From positions 1 through 22,562 of IMG/VR virus record IMGVR_UViG_3300028392_000309: a stretch of DNA of 22,562 bases. One strand, given 5' to 3'. The DNA is from a virus. A model generated the notes under the pieces. That model worked only from the letters and a program-made list of their open reading frames with translations, did no database searches and was not told the origin of the DNA. The position numbers and the translations under genes are program-made. The first letter of the stretch is position 1; every line of letters begins with the position of its first letter. Below, piece by piece: positions 1-5,009 of the stretch.

Positions 1-60
1 CTGGCAGACCATCGTACAGGTCAATGTCTGCCACTAATTCGGGGAAAAGCGGATGCTGTG
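1..60 (+). repeat. Palindromic intergenic element, copy A
   Basis: GGCAGAC (3-9) and GTCTGCC (26-32) form a perfect 7-bp inverted repeat around a 16-nt centre. They are followed by an AATT (36-39) and the purine tract CGGGGAAAAG (40-49). The same arms, the same GACCATC at the start of the centre, the AATT flank and the purine tract recur on the minus strand at 4391-4457. Here the purine tract follows the palindrome, whereas in copy B it precedes it, as if each copy were cut from a tandem array with a unit of about 60 nt. This copy touches the window edge, so more units may lie to the left. It sits about 75-130 nt upstream of the winged-helix gene and in the sense of its transcription. Function is unknown: operator, RNA hairpin or processing site are all possible. 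Confidence 0.6.
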
Positions 61-133
61 AATAGGAAATGAGGCGCTGTCCTCTATGACAGCCACAGAC
101 GCAGCGAGTACCCCATTAAATTAAGGACAAATC
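61..133 (+). other. Non-coding leader of the plus-strand genes
   Basis: No gene is evident between the repeat element and the start at 134. One perfect 6-bp inverted repeat is visible: GCTGTC (76-81), a 6-nt loop, and GACAGC (88-93). It has no following T-run, so it is not a standard terminator. A clear Shine-Dalgarno AAGGA lies at 123-127. I could not make out a convincing -35/-10 pair. A plus frame that is open from base 1 ends at TGA 70-72. It runs through the repeat and looks like chance, but the tail of an upstream gene cannot be ruled out. Confidence 0.35.
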
Positions 134-463
134 ATGAAACTATCAGATATTTTTGGCGGTCACCCTTTGAACTTGTTTCCGCGAGTTCGCAAAGATGACC
201 CAGTGACGAGTTACGAAGCAGCAGAATCAATCAAAGATAAAGTTCCGGATCATTACACCGAAATAATTGAATGTTTAATCCTTCACGGTGCGCTTGGCAA
301 AGATGGAATTTCTAACAAAACAAGATTAGACCCCAATCAAGTTGCCAGGCGGTTAAGCGAGATGGAACGTCTAGGGTTGATTAAGCAAACAGGCAACAAA
401 GTAAAATCAAACACCGGACGCAATGAACGCGAATGGTGTTTAAAGGAAAAACATGAATCTTAA
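134..463 (+). CDS. Small winged-helix DNA-binding protein
   Basis: This 109-aa protein has the pattern of small phage winged-helix proteins. A DPVTSYEAAES segment (residues 22-32) is followed by a helical region with LxxHGxLGKDGIS (about 49-60). Next comes a recognition-helix-like segment, LDPNQVARRLSEMERLGLI (about 66-84), and a wing ending in a GRNEREW motif. The layout resembles MarR-type or replication-regulator winged helices: an L-x-E-L/M-x-R-x-G-L-I helix before a beta wing. The start is supported by AAGGA six bases upstream of the ATG. The next small gene starts inside its last codons (11-nt overlap), so the two are probably translated together. It lies just downstream of the palindromic element, which makes autoregulation through that palindrome a testable but unproven idea. 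A transcriptional or replication role is inferred from the fold only. Confidence 0.75.
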   Translation: MKLSDIFGGHPLNLFPRVRKDDPVTSYEAAESIKDKVPDHYTEIIECLILHGALGKDGISNKTRLDPNQVARRLSEMERLGLIKQTGNKVKSNTGRNEREWCLKEKHES

Positions 464-599
464 TTTTGAAACAAATGAAATCAATTTTATCTTGCAAGTA
501 TTGGGTGAACTACCCACTAAATCAGGCGCTTATGTGCTGATGCAAAAGATTGAACATCAAGTAAAAACTCAACAACAGATACCTGAAGTCACTCAGTAA
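453..599 (+). CDS. 48-aa conserved phage protein
   Basis: This short gene reads ATG at 453 to TAA at 597-599. It has a good AAGGA Shine-Dalgarno (444-448) and overlaps the end of the winged-helix gene by 11 nt. The protein begins MNLNFETNEINFILQVLGEL and continues through LPTKSGAYVLMQKIEHQV. This matches a very common type of small phage protein: an amphipathic N-terminal strand/helix, a 'xLGxLPxKS' turn, then a helix of the form LMxKI..Q. The function of that type is not known to me. The overlap, the Shine-Dalgarno and the family-like sequence together argue that it is real. Confidence 0.7.
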   Translation: MNLNFETNEINFILQVLGELPTKSGAYVLMQKIEHQVKTQQQIPEVTQ

Positions 600-635
600 G
601 TCTTGTAACCGTCATTTTTAGCATCTAGGATAGCA

Positions 636-657
636 AATGCAGCAATCCCGCTGCGTT
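636..657 (+). promoter_or_regulatory. Hairpin abutting a Shine-Dalgarno
   Basis: AATGCAGC (636-643) and GCTGCGTT (650-657) can form an 8-bp stem with one G-U pair and a 6-nt loop in plus-strand RNA. The stem ends exactly where the TAGGAG Shine-Dalgarno of the 668 gene begins. In minus-strand RNA the G-U becomes a C-A mismatch, so the structure favours the plus transcript. There is no T-run, so it is not a usual terminator. It could tune access to the ribosome binding site; this is inferred from position only. Confidence 0.35.
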
Positions 658-667
658 AGGAGCAAGT

Positions 668-868
668 ATGTTTAAATTTGAAATGGAACTCGGTTGGATG
701 GGCAACGGCAAAATGACTGTCGAAACCCATGACTTTGACATGATTGAAGCCTTGAAGGAATTTGTTGAATTCCAAGAAGAGGCTGGCTGGATCGGCAATT
801 GGGACGCAGTTGACGTTGCCGAAGAAGGCGAAGAAGAAGAAGTTGCTGAAGAAGAAGTTATTGAGTAA
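668..868 (+). CDS. Acidic 66-aa phage protein
   Basis: A small protein of unknown function with a strong Shine-Dalgarno (AGGAG at 658-662). It has 18 Glu and 4 Asp against 3 Lys and no Arg, so it is strongly negative. The acid run is concentrated in the last 18 residues. The N-terminal half (FEMELGWMGNGK, then an amphipathic helix MIEALKEFVEFQEEAGW) could be a small alpha/beta fold. Its last 11 bases overlap the end of the convergent phosphoesterase gene. Small, very acidic phage proteins sometimes mimic DNA or bind basic host proteins, but nothing here proves that. I am fairly sure it is coding, with no functional call. Confidence 0.65.
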   Translation: MFKFEMELGWMGNGKMTVETHDFDMIEALKEFVEFQEEAGWIGNWDAVDVAEEGEEEEVAEEEVIE

Positions 869-1841
869 CTACTTTAATCACGCGGCCTCGAAACTCTATT
901 GAATCGGGGCTGTGTGTTGTCACCAGTTCAGGCAACAACAGCTTGCCATCCACAAAAGTAAGCACAGCAAAACCCGAACGCCAGTTAAGTGGCCCTTGCT
1001 CCGTGTAGTCTTCAAATTGTGGGCCATAGGGTTCTGCCAGCGTGCCAGTATCAATACCGTAGCGCACCCCGTTATAGTCCGAAAATGGCGTGACTTTTAA
1101 ACTGTGCAAGTGGCCTGTAACGATGTTCTTGCCTGACCACATGGTATTGTTGTGGGTAGCATGGATTCCGCCTTTAAATCGATGTTTGACCACCGTGTTT
1201 TCATTCATCCAGACTGCCCAACACGGTTCCCAAAGTGGGAAATGGTCACGCAAGGTAAAACCCTTAACGTGTTCATATTGAGGCGCATTGGCAGCTAGGA
1301 ACGTCTCAAACCGAGCATCATGGTTACCCAGGGGCCAGATTAGCTTGACATTGTGGCGAGCTTCTTTGGCTGTTTCTTCAATGTATCCCATTGAGATTGT
1401 GCAGGCTTTGAGTTCCTCCATGACCGAAGGAGACTTTGCCCAGCCAATGCGTGGGTGGCGCGAGATACCCGCCCCATCAAAAATATCTCCGTTTGCGATA
1501 ACTGCATTAGGCTTGAGTTCTTTGATGGCCCACAAAAGACCGTGAAATGCTGTGCTGTAGATGCCAGGCCAGAAGTGGGCGTCTGAAAAAACAATCACTG
1601 TGCCATTCAGGATGCCAAGGTCTTTTCTGGCTGGGTGAACGTGTGCTGTTTGCAGATGTTTGTATTGGTCAGTTGATTGCGGGGCTTTGATTTCTATTTT
1701 TTCTTTTTGTTCAATTCGTCGTCGCCGTTTGTGCAACCCAGACAAATCTATACCAAGGTTGATACTGGCTTGGCGTATTGAACTACTATTCTCAATTGCG
1801 CTAATAATTTGCTGGTCAGAATATTTTGTAGCAGGCATCAT
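858..1841 (-). CDS. Metallophosphoesterase with N-terminal HTH
   Basis: This 327-aa protein is the last gene of the minus-strand run. Residues 8-40 look like a helix-turn-helix (QQIISAIENSSSIRQASINL...), followed by a basic RRRR stretch. From about residue 80 it has the calcineurin-like phosphoesterase motifs in order: DAH (87-89), GDIFD (118-122), GNHD (172-175), a histidine after GGI (227), and TGHLH (242-246). These supply the di-metal ligands, so a phosphodiesterase or phosphatase acting on nucleic acid or nucleotide is likely; the substrate is unknown. The ATG at 1841 overlaps the stop of the acetyltransferase gene (ATGA). AGGA lies just upstream, and a second ATG follows at 1838. The DNA-binding-like head suggests the enzyme is directed to DNA, for example in nucleotide recycling or DNA processing. 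Its 3' end overlaps the convergent acidic gene. Confidence 0.8.
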   Translation of the reverse strand: MMPATKYSDQQIISAIENSSSIRQASINLGIDLSGLHKRRRRIEQKEKIEIKAPQSTDQYKHLQTAHVHPARKDLGILNGTVIVFSDAHFWPGIYSTAFHGLLWAIKELKPNAVIANGDIFDGAGISRHPRIGWAKSPSVMEELKACTISMGYIEETAKEARHNVKLIWPLGNHDARFETFLAANAPQYEHVKGFTLRDHFPLWEPCWAVWMNENTVVKHRFKGGIHATHNNTMWSGKNIVTGHLHSLKVTPFSDYNGVRYGIDTGTLAEPYGPQFEDYTEQGPLNWRSGFAVLTFVDGKLLLPELVTTHSPDSIEFRGRVIKVVTQ

Positions 1842-2275
1842 AATTTCCTACGCCAGTACAGCGTGTTTTTGCAACCCCACGGGTTAGAAGGTTCAAACAT
1901 TTTGAACCCACATGAAATTAAACTGTTTGCCGAAGCGGGGTTATGGCGGGTGTCAGTTATGACCCATTTCCACCCAAGAGTTTTTGCCTGTCGTACTCTG
2001 ACATTGATAAACTTTTTCTGTAACCCTTGTCCACGAGCAGCAGGCACAACACCTGCGCGGCACAGATACCCGCAATCAGTCCAACTAACGGTACGCACAA
2101 GCCCCGCAAAACCAATATCAACGCCATCTTGAGTAGCAATCCACCAAGATCCAAAATTAGTGTCATACGGCGTATCAAAAGGCAGGCACTTGTTTTGAAG
2201 TACCGACAATTTTAACTGGACAGATTCTTTGCGAATGTCAACACGTTTAATCATGAGCGTATTGAAATCGCTCAC
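1838..2275 (-). CDS. GNAT-family N-acetyltransferase (second copy)
   Basis: A 145-aa protein with the GNAT acetyl-CoA site. V77-P-A-A-R81-G-Q-G-L is motif A (consensus Q/R-x-x-G-x-G/A). It is followed by a long helix and by NPASANSLISCGF (112-124), the usual motif B where a residue after 'N..S...' packs on CoA. The acceptor substrate cannot be told from sequence. The longest reading starts at a GTG (2275) 10 nt after the endolysin stop and has no clear Shine-Dalgarno. An ATG at 2254 (residue 8) is an alternative. The stop overlaps the phosphoesterase start (ATGA), so the two are coupled. It shares little obvious sequence with the other GNAT at 12424 beyond the motifs. Confidence 0.8.
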   Translation of the reverse strand: MSDFNTLMIKRVDIRKESVQLKLSVLQNKCLPFDTPYDTNFGSWWIATQDGVDIGFAGLVRTVSWTDCGYLCRAGVVPAARGQGLQKKFINVRVRQAKTLGWKWVITDTRHNPASANSLISCGFKMFEPSNPWGCKNTLYWRRKL

Positions 2276-2285
2276 TATTACGCCG

Positions 2286-2795
2286 TTATGACATTGATAA
2301 CGCTGTTGCGTTTACTTCTTTGACCCTGCGTTCCCATCCCTTGCCAAATGTGTTCCATGTCTGGAGCATTTTGAGATACGCTAAACGGTATGCACAGTAA
2401 TCGTTGATGAGTTCTTTGGGGTGTTTATTTCGTACAGCTTGGATTGTCTTGTCGCCAATAACGCCATCTGCGTACACATTTACACAAGCCTGCAACCACT
2501 TTGCGGCACGACCTGGGCCTGAGTTGATGGCAGCATCAAAGACCACATAATCCACGCCAGAAGGCAAGTCATCACCTTTTACTTTGTCCCAATACTTTGT
2601 TTTGTACAGCGGCCCAACATCAGCAGGGGTAAGGGCTTTCATTGTTTTTGTATCTACCATGTGACCACAATGTTCTTCCCAAACGGCTTTGGTACACCCA
2701 AGGTTTGTTTCCCCGCCAGGATCTTTTGGGTTAAAAACGTAACCTCCCTCGTGAACAAGTACAGCAGCAAGGGCTTTGTCAAAGTTTTGATTCAT
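2286..2795 (-). CDS. GH108-type endolysin (muramidase)
   Basis: This 169-aa enzyme degrades peptidoglycan at the end of infection. The N-terminus has the family signature HEGGY..NPKDPGGETNLG, with catalytic Glu16. The middle region (GVDYVVFDAAINSGPGRAAKWLQ, about 81-103) and the following DGVIGDKTIQAV segment match the glycoside hydrolase 108 core and its attached peptidoglycan-binding helical domain. Length is normal for the family. There is no signal peptide, so export should depend on the holin encoded directly upstream. Its ATG overlaps the holin stop (ATGA, 2792-2795), the classic holin-endolysin coupling. Confidence 0.9.
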   Translation of the reverse strand: MNQNFDKALAAVLVHEGGYVFNPKDPGGETNLGCTKAVWEEHCGHMVDTKTMKALTPADVGPLYKTKYWDKVKGDDLPSGVDYVVFDAAINSGPGRAAKWLQACVNVYADGVIGDKTIQAVRNKHPKELINDYCAYRLAYLKMLQTWNTFGKGWERRVKEVNATALSMS

Positions 2796-3286
2796 TTTGT
2801 AGGCGTAGATTGGTGAAGAAGATCGTCTTTGGCCTGAGAGCCTGCGCTGCTACCAAAGTAAAAAGCAATGATGCCTGTCCATGCAGTACCTAAACTGCCA
2901 AGCATAATGTCAATCTGTGGGGCGTGTTCTATTTGCCCATACATTAAGCCACCCAAGATGCCAAAGAATCCAACTGTTACGCCAATCGCAAGGGTAGGCG
3001 GCAAATAACTCTTGGTTGCAACTTGCATATCACGGGCAGATTTGCGGTCTTCATTGCTCAACTTGGCAAAGTCAAGACCCATCTCTTTTGCCCTAGCAGC
3101 CATTTGTATCTCAGCCTGCTTGAGTAGCATGATCTGGTCAGCAGATAGTTTGCCCTCACTGATCGTTGCCTGAACGTCTTTAGGGTCAATGCCAATGGCT
3201 TTTGATACAGCCTCAACAGCAAGGCCAGCAAGGGGGCCGCCAAGAACTGTAGCAATAGTAGGAGCAATTTGTTCGAGCCAGTTCAT
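2792..3286 (-). CDS. Holin, 3TM (GTA-type) family
   Basis: I start this 164-aa protein at the ATG of MNWLEQIAP (3286). A strong AAGGAG lies just upstream and shares bases with the stop of the lipoprotein gene. The 26-residue longer reading would lie inside that gene and has no Shine-Dalgarno. An N-terminal hydrophobic segment (TIATVLGGPLAGLAVEAV, about 11-28) precedes a helical soluble part. That part contains an 'EDRKSARDMQ' motif typical of the GTA_holin_3TM family. Two membrane spans follow: about 100-123 (LAIGVTVGFFGILGGLMYG) and about 128-150 (IMLGSLGTAWTGIIAFYFG). It probably forms the inner-membrane lesion that releases the endolysin encoded immediately downstream. Confidence 0.82.
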   Translation of the reverse strand: MNWLEQIAPTIATVLGGPLAGLAVEAVSKAIGIDPKDVQATISEGKLSADQIMLLKQAEIQMAARAKEMGLDFAKLSNEDRKSARDMQVATKSYLPPTLAIGVTVGFFGILGGLMYGQIEHAPQIDIMLGSLGTAWTGIIAFYFGSSAGSQAKDDLLHQSTPTK

Positions 3287-3296
3287 ATTTATCTCC

Positions 3297-3890
3297 TTAC
3301 GGGCAAGGGCCAGAAACAAACCCAACAGAACTACATATGTTGGGGATTGCTGTACATGGTCCAACTACAGTTCCATTGGTACACCAATTAATTTGAGAAG
3401 ACGTTGATCCACTGACAAAAATCTCAGGCTTAACAATTGCAGATCGACCAATAACGGGTGTGGCAACAAAAGTAACGGTAGCAACTGGACCCGCTACAAA
3501 CTCTTGGGCAATAGGGCCTCGAAAAAATGGGGTTGGCAGCACCACATTTGCATCAAGGCGAACCGTCACAGGAGGCAAAGGAACACAAGGCCCAATAACA
3601 AACCCGTCTGTACACCAGTTGGGTGCTGGCAAGATCGGGATAGTAGTAATAATGGGAGGCGTTACTATGGCAATAGGGCCATCCACGGGGCCACTCACGA
3701 AGGTAACAGTAGGTGCAGATGCTGGTGTAGGTTGAGTACCACTTGGGCCAAGCACAAAGGGGTTAGGTGGCACAGCATCAAAATTCAGTTTGACAGCCAT
3801 TGATTTAACTGGAGGCATGACAGGAGTAGCAGGGTCAGATCCCACACCACAGCCCGACAAGGCAAGACACATAAGCATTGCGTATTTCAT
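3297..3890 (-). CDS. Pro/Cys-rich phage lipoprotein with internal duplication
   Basis: This 197-aa protein begins with a short signal sequence and a lipobox, LSGC, with Cys14 as the predicted lipidation site. It should therefore be anchored at the outer membrane or periplasm. The mature part is rich in Pro, Val, Thr and Gly and is built of two related halves of about 75 residues. Each has a 'V-L/N-D...P.PF..GP' start, a 'TVTFV..PV.G..AIV.P' middle and an 'NWCT(D/N)G.V(I/V)GPC' end. A shortened third end, ICSSVGFVSGPCP, closes the protein. Its Shine-Dalgarno AAGGA is good, and its stop overlaps the Shine-Dalgarno of the holin. A lipoprotein in a lysis cassette might serve as an outer spanin, but o-spanins are usually much smaller. 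Superinfection exclusion or surface modification are alternatives. Confidence 0.75.
   Translation of the reverse strand: MKYAMLMCLALSGCGVGSDPATPVMPPVKSMAVKLNFDAVPPNPFVLGPSGTQPTPASAPTVTFVSGPVDGPIAIVTPPIITTIPILPAPNWCTDGFVIGPCVPLPPVTVRLDANVVLPTPFFRGPIAQEFVAGPVATVTFVATPVIGRSAIVKPEIFVSGSTSSQINWCTNGTVVGPCTAIPNICSSVGFVSGPCP
3342..3794 (-). repeat. Tandem duplication inside the lipoprotein
   Basis: Residues about 33-107 and 108-183 of the lipoprotein align along their length. VKLNFDAVPPNPFVLGP matches VRLDANVVLPTPFFRGP, PTVTFVSGPVDGPIAIV matches ATVTFVATPVIGRSAIV, and NWCTDGFVIGPC matches NWCTNGTVVGPC. The cysteine pair and the GPC end are kept in both, and a third GPC end follows. The halves have diverged well, so the duplication is not recent. 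Confidence 0.6.
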
Positions 3891-3891
3891 C

Positions 3892-4383
3892 TCAGTTCCT
3901 TAGTTTGTACATAATAAATTCAAACGTACCCCACCCAATAAAACCAGCAGCAAGCACAGACACAAACCCAATTAACAAAATGTTTACTGTCTCTGCCATA
4001 TTTTCTCTGCGCTGCTTTGCTTTGGCCTCTGCCTCACGTTCCTCACGTTTGCGGTTAGCCACAATCATGTTGTATTCAGCTTGGATGGCTTCCCACACAT
4101 CACCCTGACCAGACCAAATCAACTGTTCTTTAAGTTTAGTTCTGGCATCCCTCAGAAACTTGGCCTGTATCACAGAATCAAGTGCTTGCGCCATCTCTGA
4201 GTTTGACGTTTTAGCCTTGGCTTGATTCGCACCCTTTTCAACGGTGTCGTGCATCTCAAAGAACTTGATCAGGTCGCCACTACATTCCTGTAGGTCTTTA
4301 CCCATCTGGATGGCTTCTTTGACCCCTGCAATAGTGCTTTTTGCTATTGCAAAGGCAGCACTAATCGTTATAGGGTCAATCAT
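3892..4383 (-). CDS. Small C-terminally anchored membrane protein of the lysis region
   Basis: This 163-aa protein starts MIDPITISAAFAIAKSTIAGVKEAI. It has a long charged helical middle (about residues 45-128, ending in the coiled-coil-like NRKREEREAEAKAKQRRENM). A single strong membrane span follows near the C-terminus (VNILLIGFVSVLAAGFIGWGTFEF, about 133-156), with a short basic tail. Proteins with an 'MIDPIT' start, a helical stalk and a C-terminal span recur near phage structural and lysis genes. I know no proven function for them. The position suggests a holin accessory or unconventional spanin partner. The upstream region is the palindromic repeat B, and only a weak GAGAG precedes the ATG. 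The stop overlaps the Shine-Dalgarno region of the lipoprotein gene. Confidence 0.7.
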   Translation of the reverse strand: MIDPITISAAFAIAKSTIAGVKEAIQMGKDLQECSGDLIKFFEMHDTVEKGANQAKAKTSNSEMAQALDSVIQAKFLRDARTKLKEQLIWSGQGDVWEAIQAEYNMIVANRKREEREAEAKAKQRRENMAETVNILLIGFVSVLAAGFIGWGTFEFIMYKLRN

Positions 4384-4390
4384 ATTGCGC

Positions 4391-4457
4391 TCTCAATTTG
4401 GGGCAGACGTTAACCCAATAGGATGGTCTGCCAGCACCCCCTTTTCCCCGGAGCTGG
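4391..4457 (-). repeat. Palindromic intergenic element, copy B
   Basis: On the minus strand this reads CGGGGAAAAGGGGGTGCTG, then GGCAGAC (4408-4402 counted on plus as 4402-4408, paired with 4426-4432), then CAAATTG. The 7-bp arms GGCAGAC and GTCTGCC enclose 17 nt. It matches copy A at 1-60 in both arms, in the GACCATC start of the centre, in the AATT flank and in the GGGGAAAAG tract. It fills most of the only sizeable gap in the lysis region (4384-4463) and ends about 18 nt before the start of the 163-aa gene. A second, imperfect stem is possible between GCCCAGCTCC and GGTGCTGGC. The latter shares GGC with the palindrome arm, so the two structures exclude each other. Confidence 0.6.
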
Positions 4458-4463
4458 GCTGGG

Positions 4464-4697
4464 TTATTTGTCTTGCTTGGCTTCCAACTTATCAAAGATC
4501 TTGCCAAGCATTTCTTTAATTTCACGCATATCCTCGCGATAATCATCGCGGGCAACATACGTTTTGGGAAGTTCTTCCCGTAGTTTAGACAAATCGGATT
4601 TCAACTCTTTGACAGCAGACCACATTTCACGCGCAAACCAACCTGCTACTGTAAAAGCTAATCCAATTGCTGAGTTAATTAGCGCCTGATATTCCAT
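4464..4697 (-). CDS. Small membrane/coiled-coil protein (XhlA- or holin-like)
   Basis: This 77-aa protein has one N-terminal hydrophobic span (about residues 6-24, INSAIGLAFTVAGWFAREM). A charged coiled-coil-like helix follows, reading VKELKSDLSKLREELPKTYV.. and ending IKEMLGKIFDKLEAKQDK. This architecture is common among phage holin-associated proteins of the XhlA type and small inner-membrane spanin-like proteins. ATG follows directly on the stop of the upstream gene (TAAATG), with GGAG at the right spacing. With the neighbouring 163-aa protein, lipoprotein, holin and endolysin it probably belongs to the lysis set. The exact role is uncertain. Confidence 0.7.
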   Translation of the reverse strand: MEYQALINSAIGLAFTVAGWFAREMWSAVKELKSDLSKLREELPKTYVARDDYREDMREIKEMLGKIFDKLEAKQDK

Positions 4698-5000
4698 TTA
4701 TGCGCTCCAAGGAAGACCGGATTCTTGCACAGGGTTGATTTGTGCGTTAATTTGACCTTGCAAACTAGCTTCAACCGTGTCTTTGCCCAAAGCATTCTGA
4801 ACCCAACCAACCACGACAGCTTCAGTCAACTGATCGTATGGGATGTAAGTCTCACCAGGTTCTTGTGTGTAGCCAATAGTGCCGTAAGTTGAGGCGGTGT
4901 AAGTGCCATCCACTGCGTTGACAATGTAATGCACCGTGACGACAAAGCCGTCAGAAGTCAGGCGATCCATTTGGGGGATTTGCCAGTTGAATGTAGTCAT
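4698..5000 (-). CDS. 100-aa conserved phage protein next to the tail fibre
   Basis: The protein opens MTTFNWQIPQMDRLTSDGF. It then has VVTVHYIVNAVDGTYTAS, TYGTIGYT, a GETYIPYDQLTEAVVVGWV helix, and ends NPVQESGLPWSA. This is a widespread small phage protein type, which I believe is catalogued as a domain of unknown function (DUF7936-like; unverified). It usually lies beside tail-fibre genes. It has no signal or membrane segment. The Shine-Dalgarno AAAGGAAA is good, and it lies 9 nt after the fibre gene. A fibre-assembly or virion-accessory role is a guess from position. Confidence 0.7.
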   Translation of the reverse strand: MTTFNWQIPQMDRLTSDGFVVTVHYIVNAVDGTYTASTYGTIGYTQEPGETYIPYDQLTEAVVVGWVQNALGKDTVEASLQGQINAQINPVQESGLPWSA

Positions 5001-5009
5001 GATTTTCCT

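Noticed and set aside
1-72. An open plus frame ending at TGA 70-72, possibly the tail of a gene
   Set aside because: All of it is inside or beside the repeat element, and the residues look random. The window edge prevents a firm decision.
912-1887. Several plus-strand frames over the phosphoesterase and GNAT
   Set aside because: They are antisense shadows of genes with clear family motifs and lack ribosome binding sites.
3287-3364. A 26-residue longer start for the holin
   Set aside because: It lies within the end of the lipoprotein gene and has no Shine-Dalgarno, while AAGGAG precedes the ATG at 3286.
4433-4463. A terminator after the 77-aa gene
   Set aside because: The possible stem is imperfect and no T-run follows on the minus strand.
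4376-4558. A 60-residue minus-strand frame through repeat B
   Set aside because: It overlaps the 77-aa gene and runs across the palindromic element. There is no Shine-Dalgarno and no family-like sequence.
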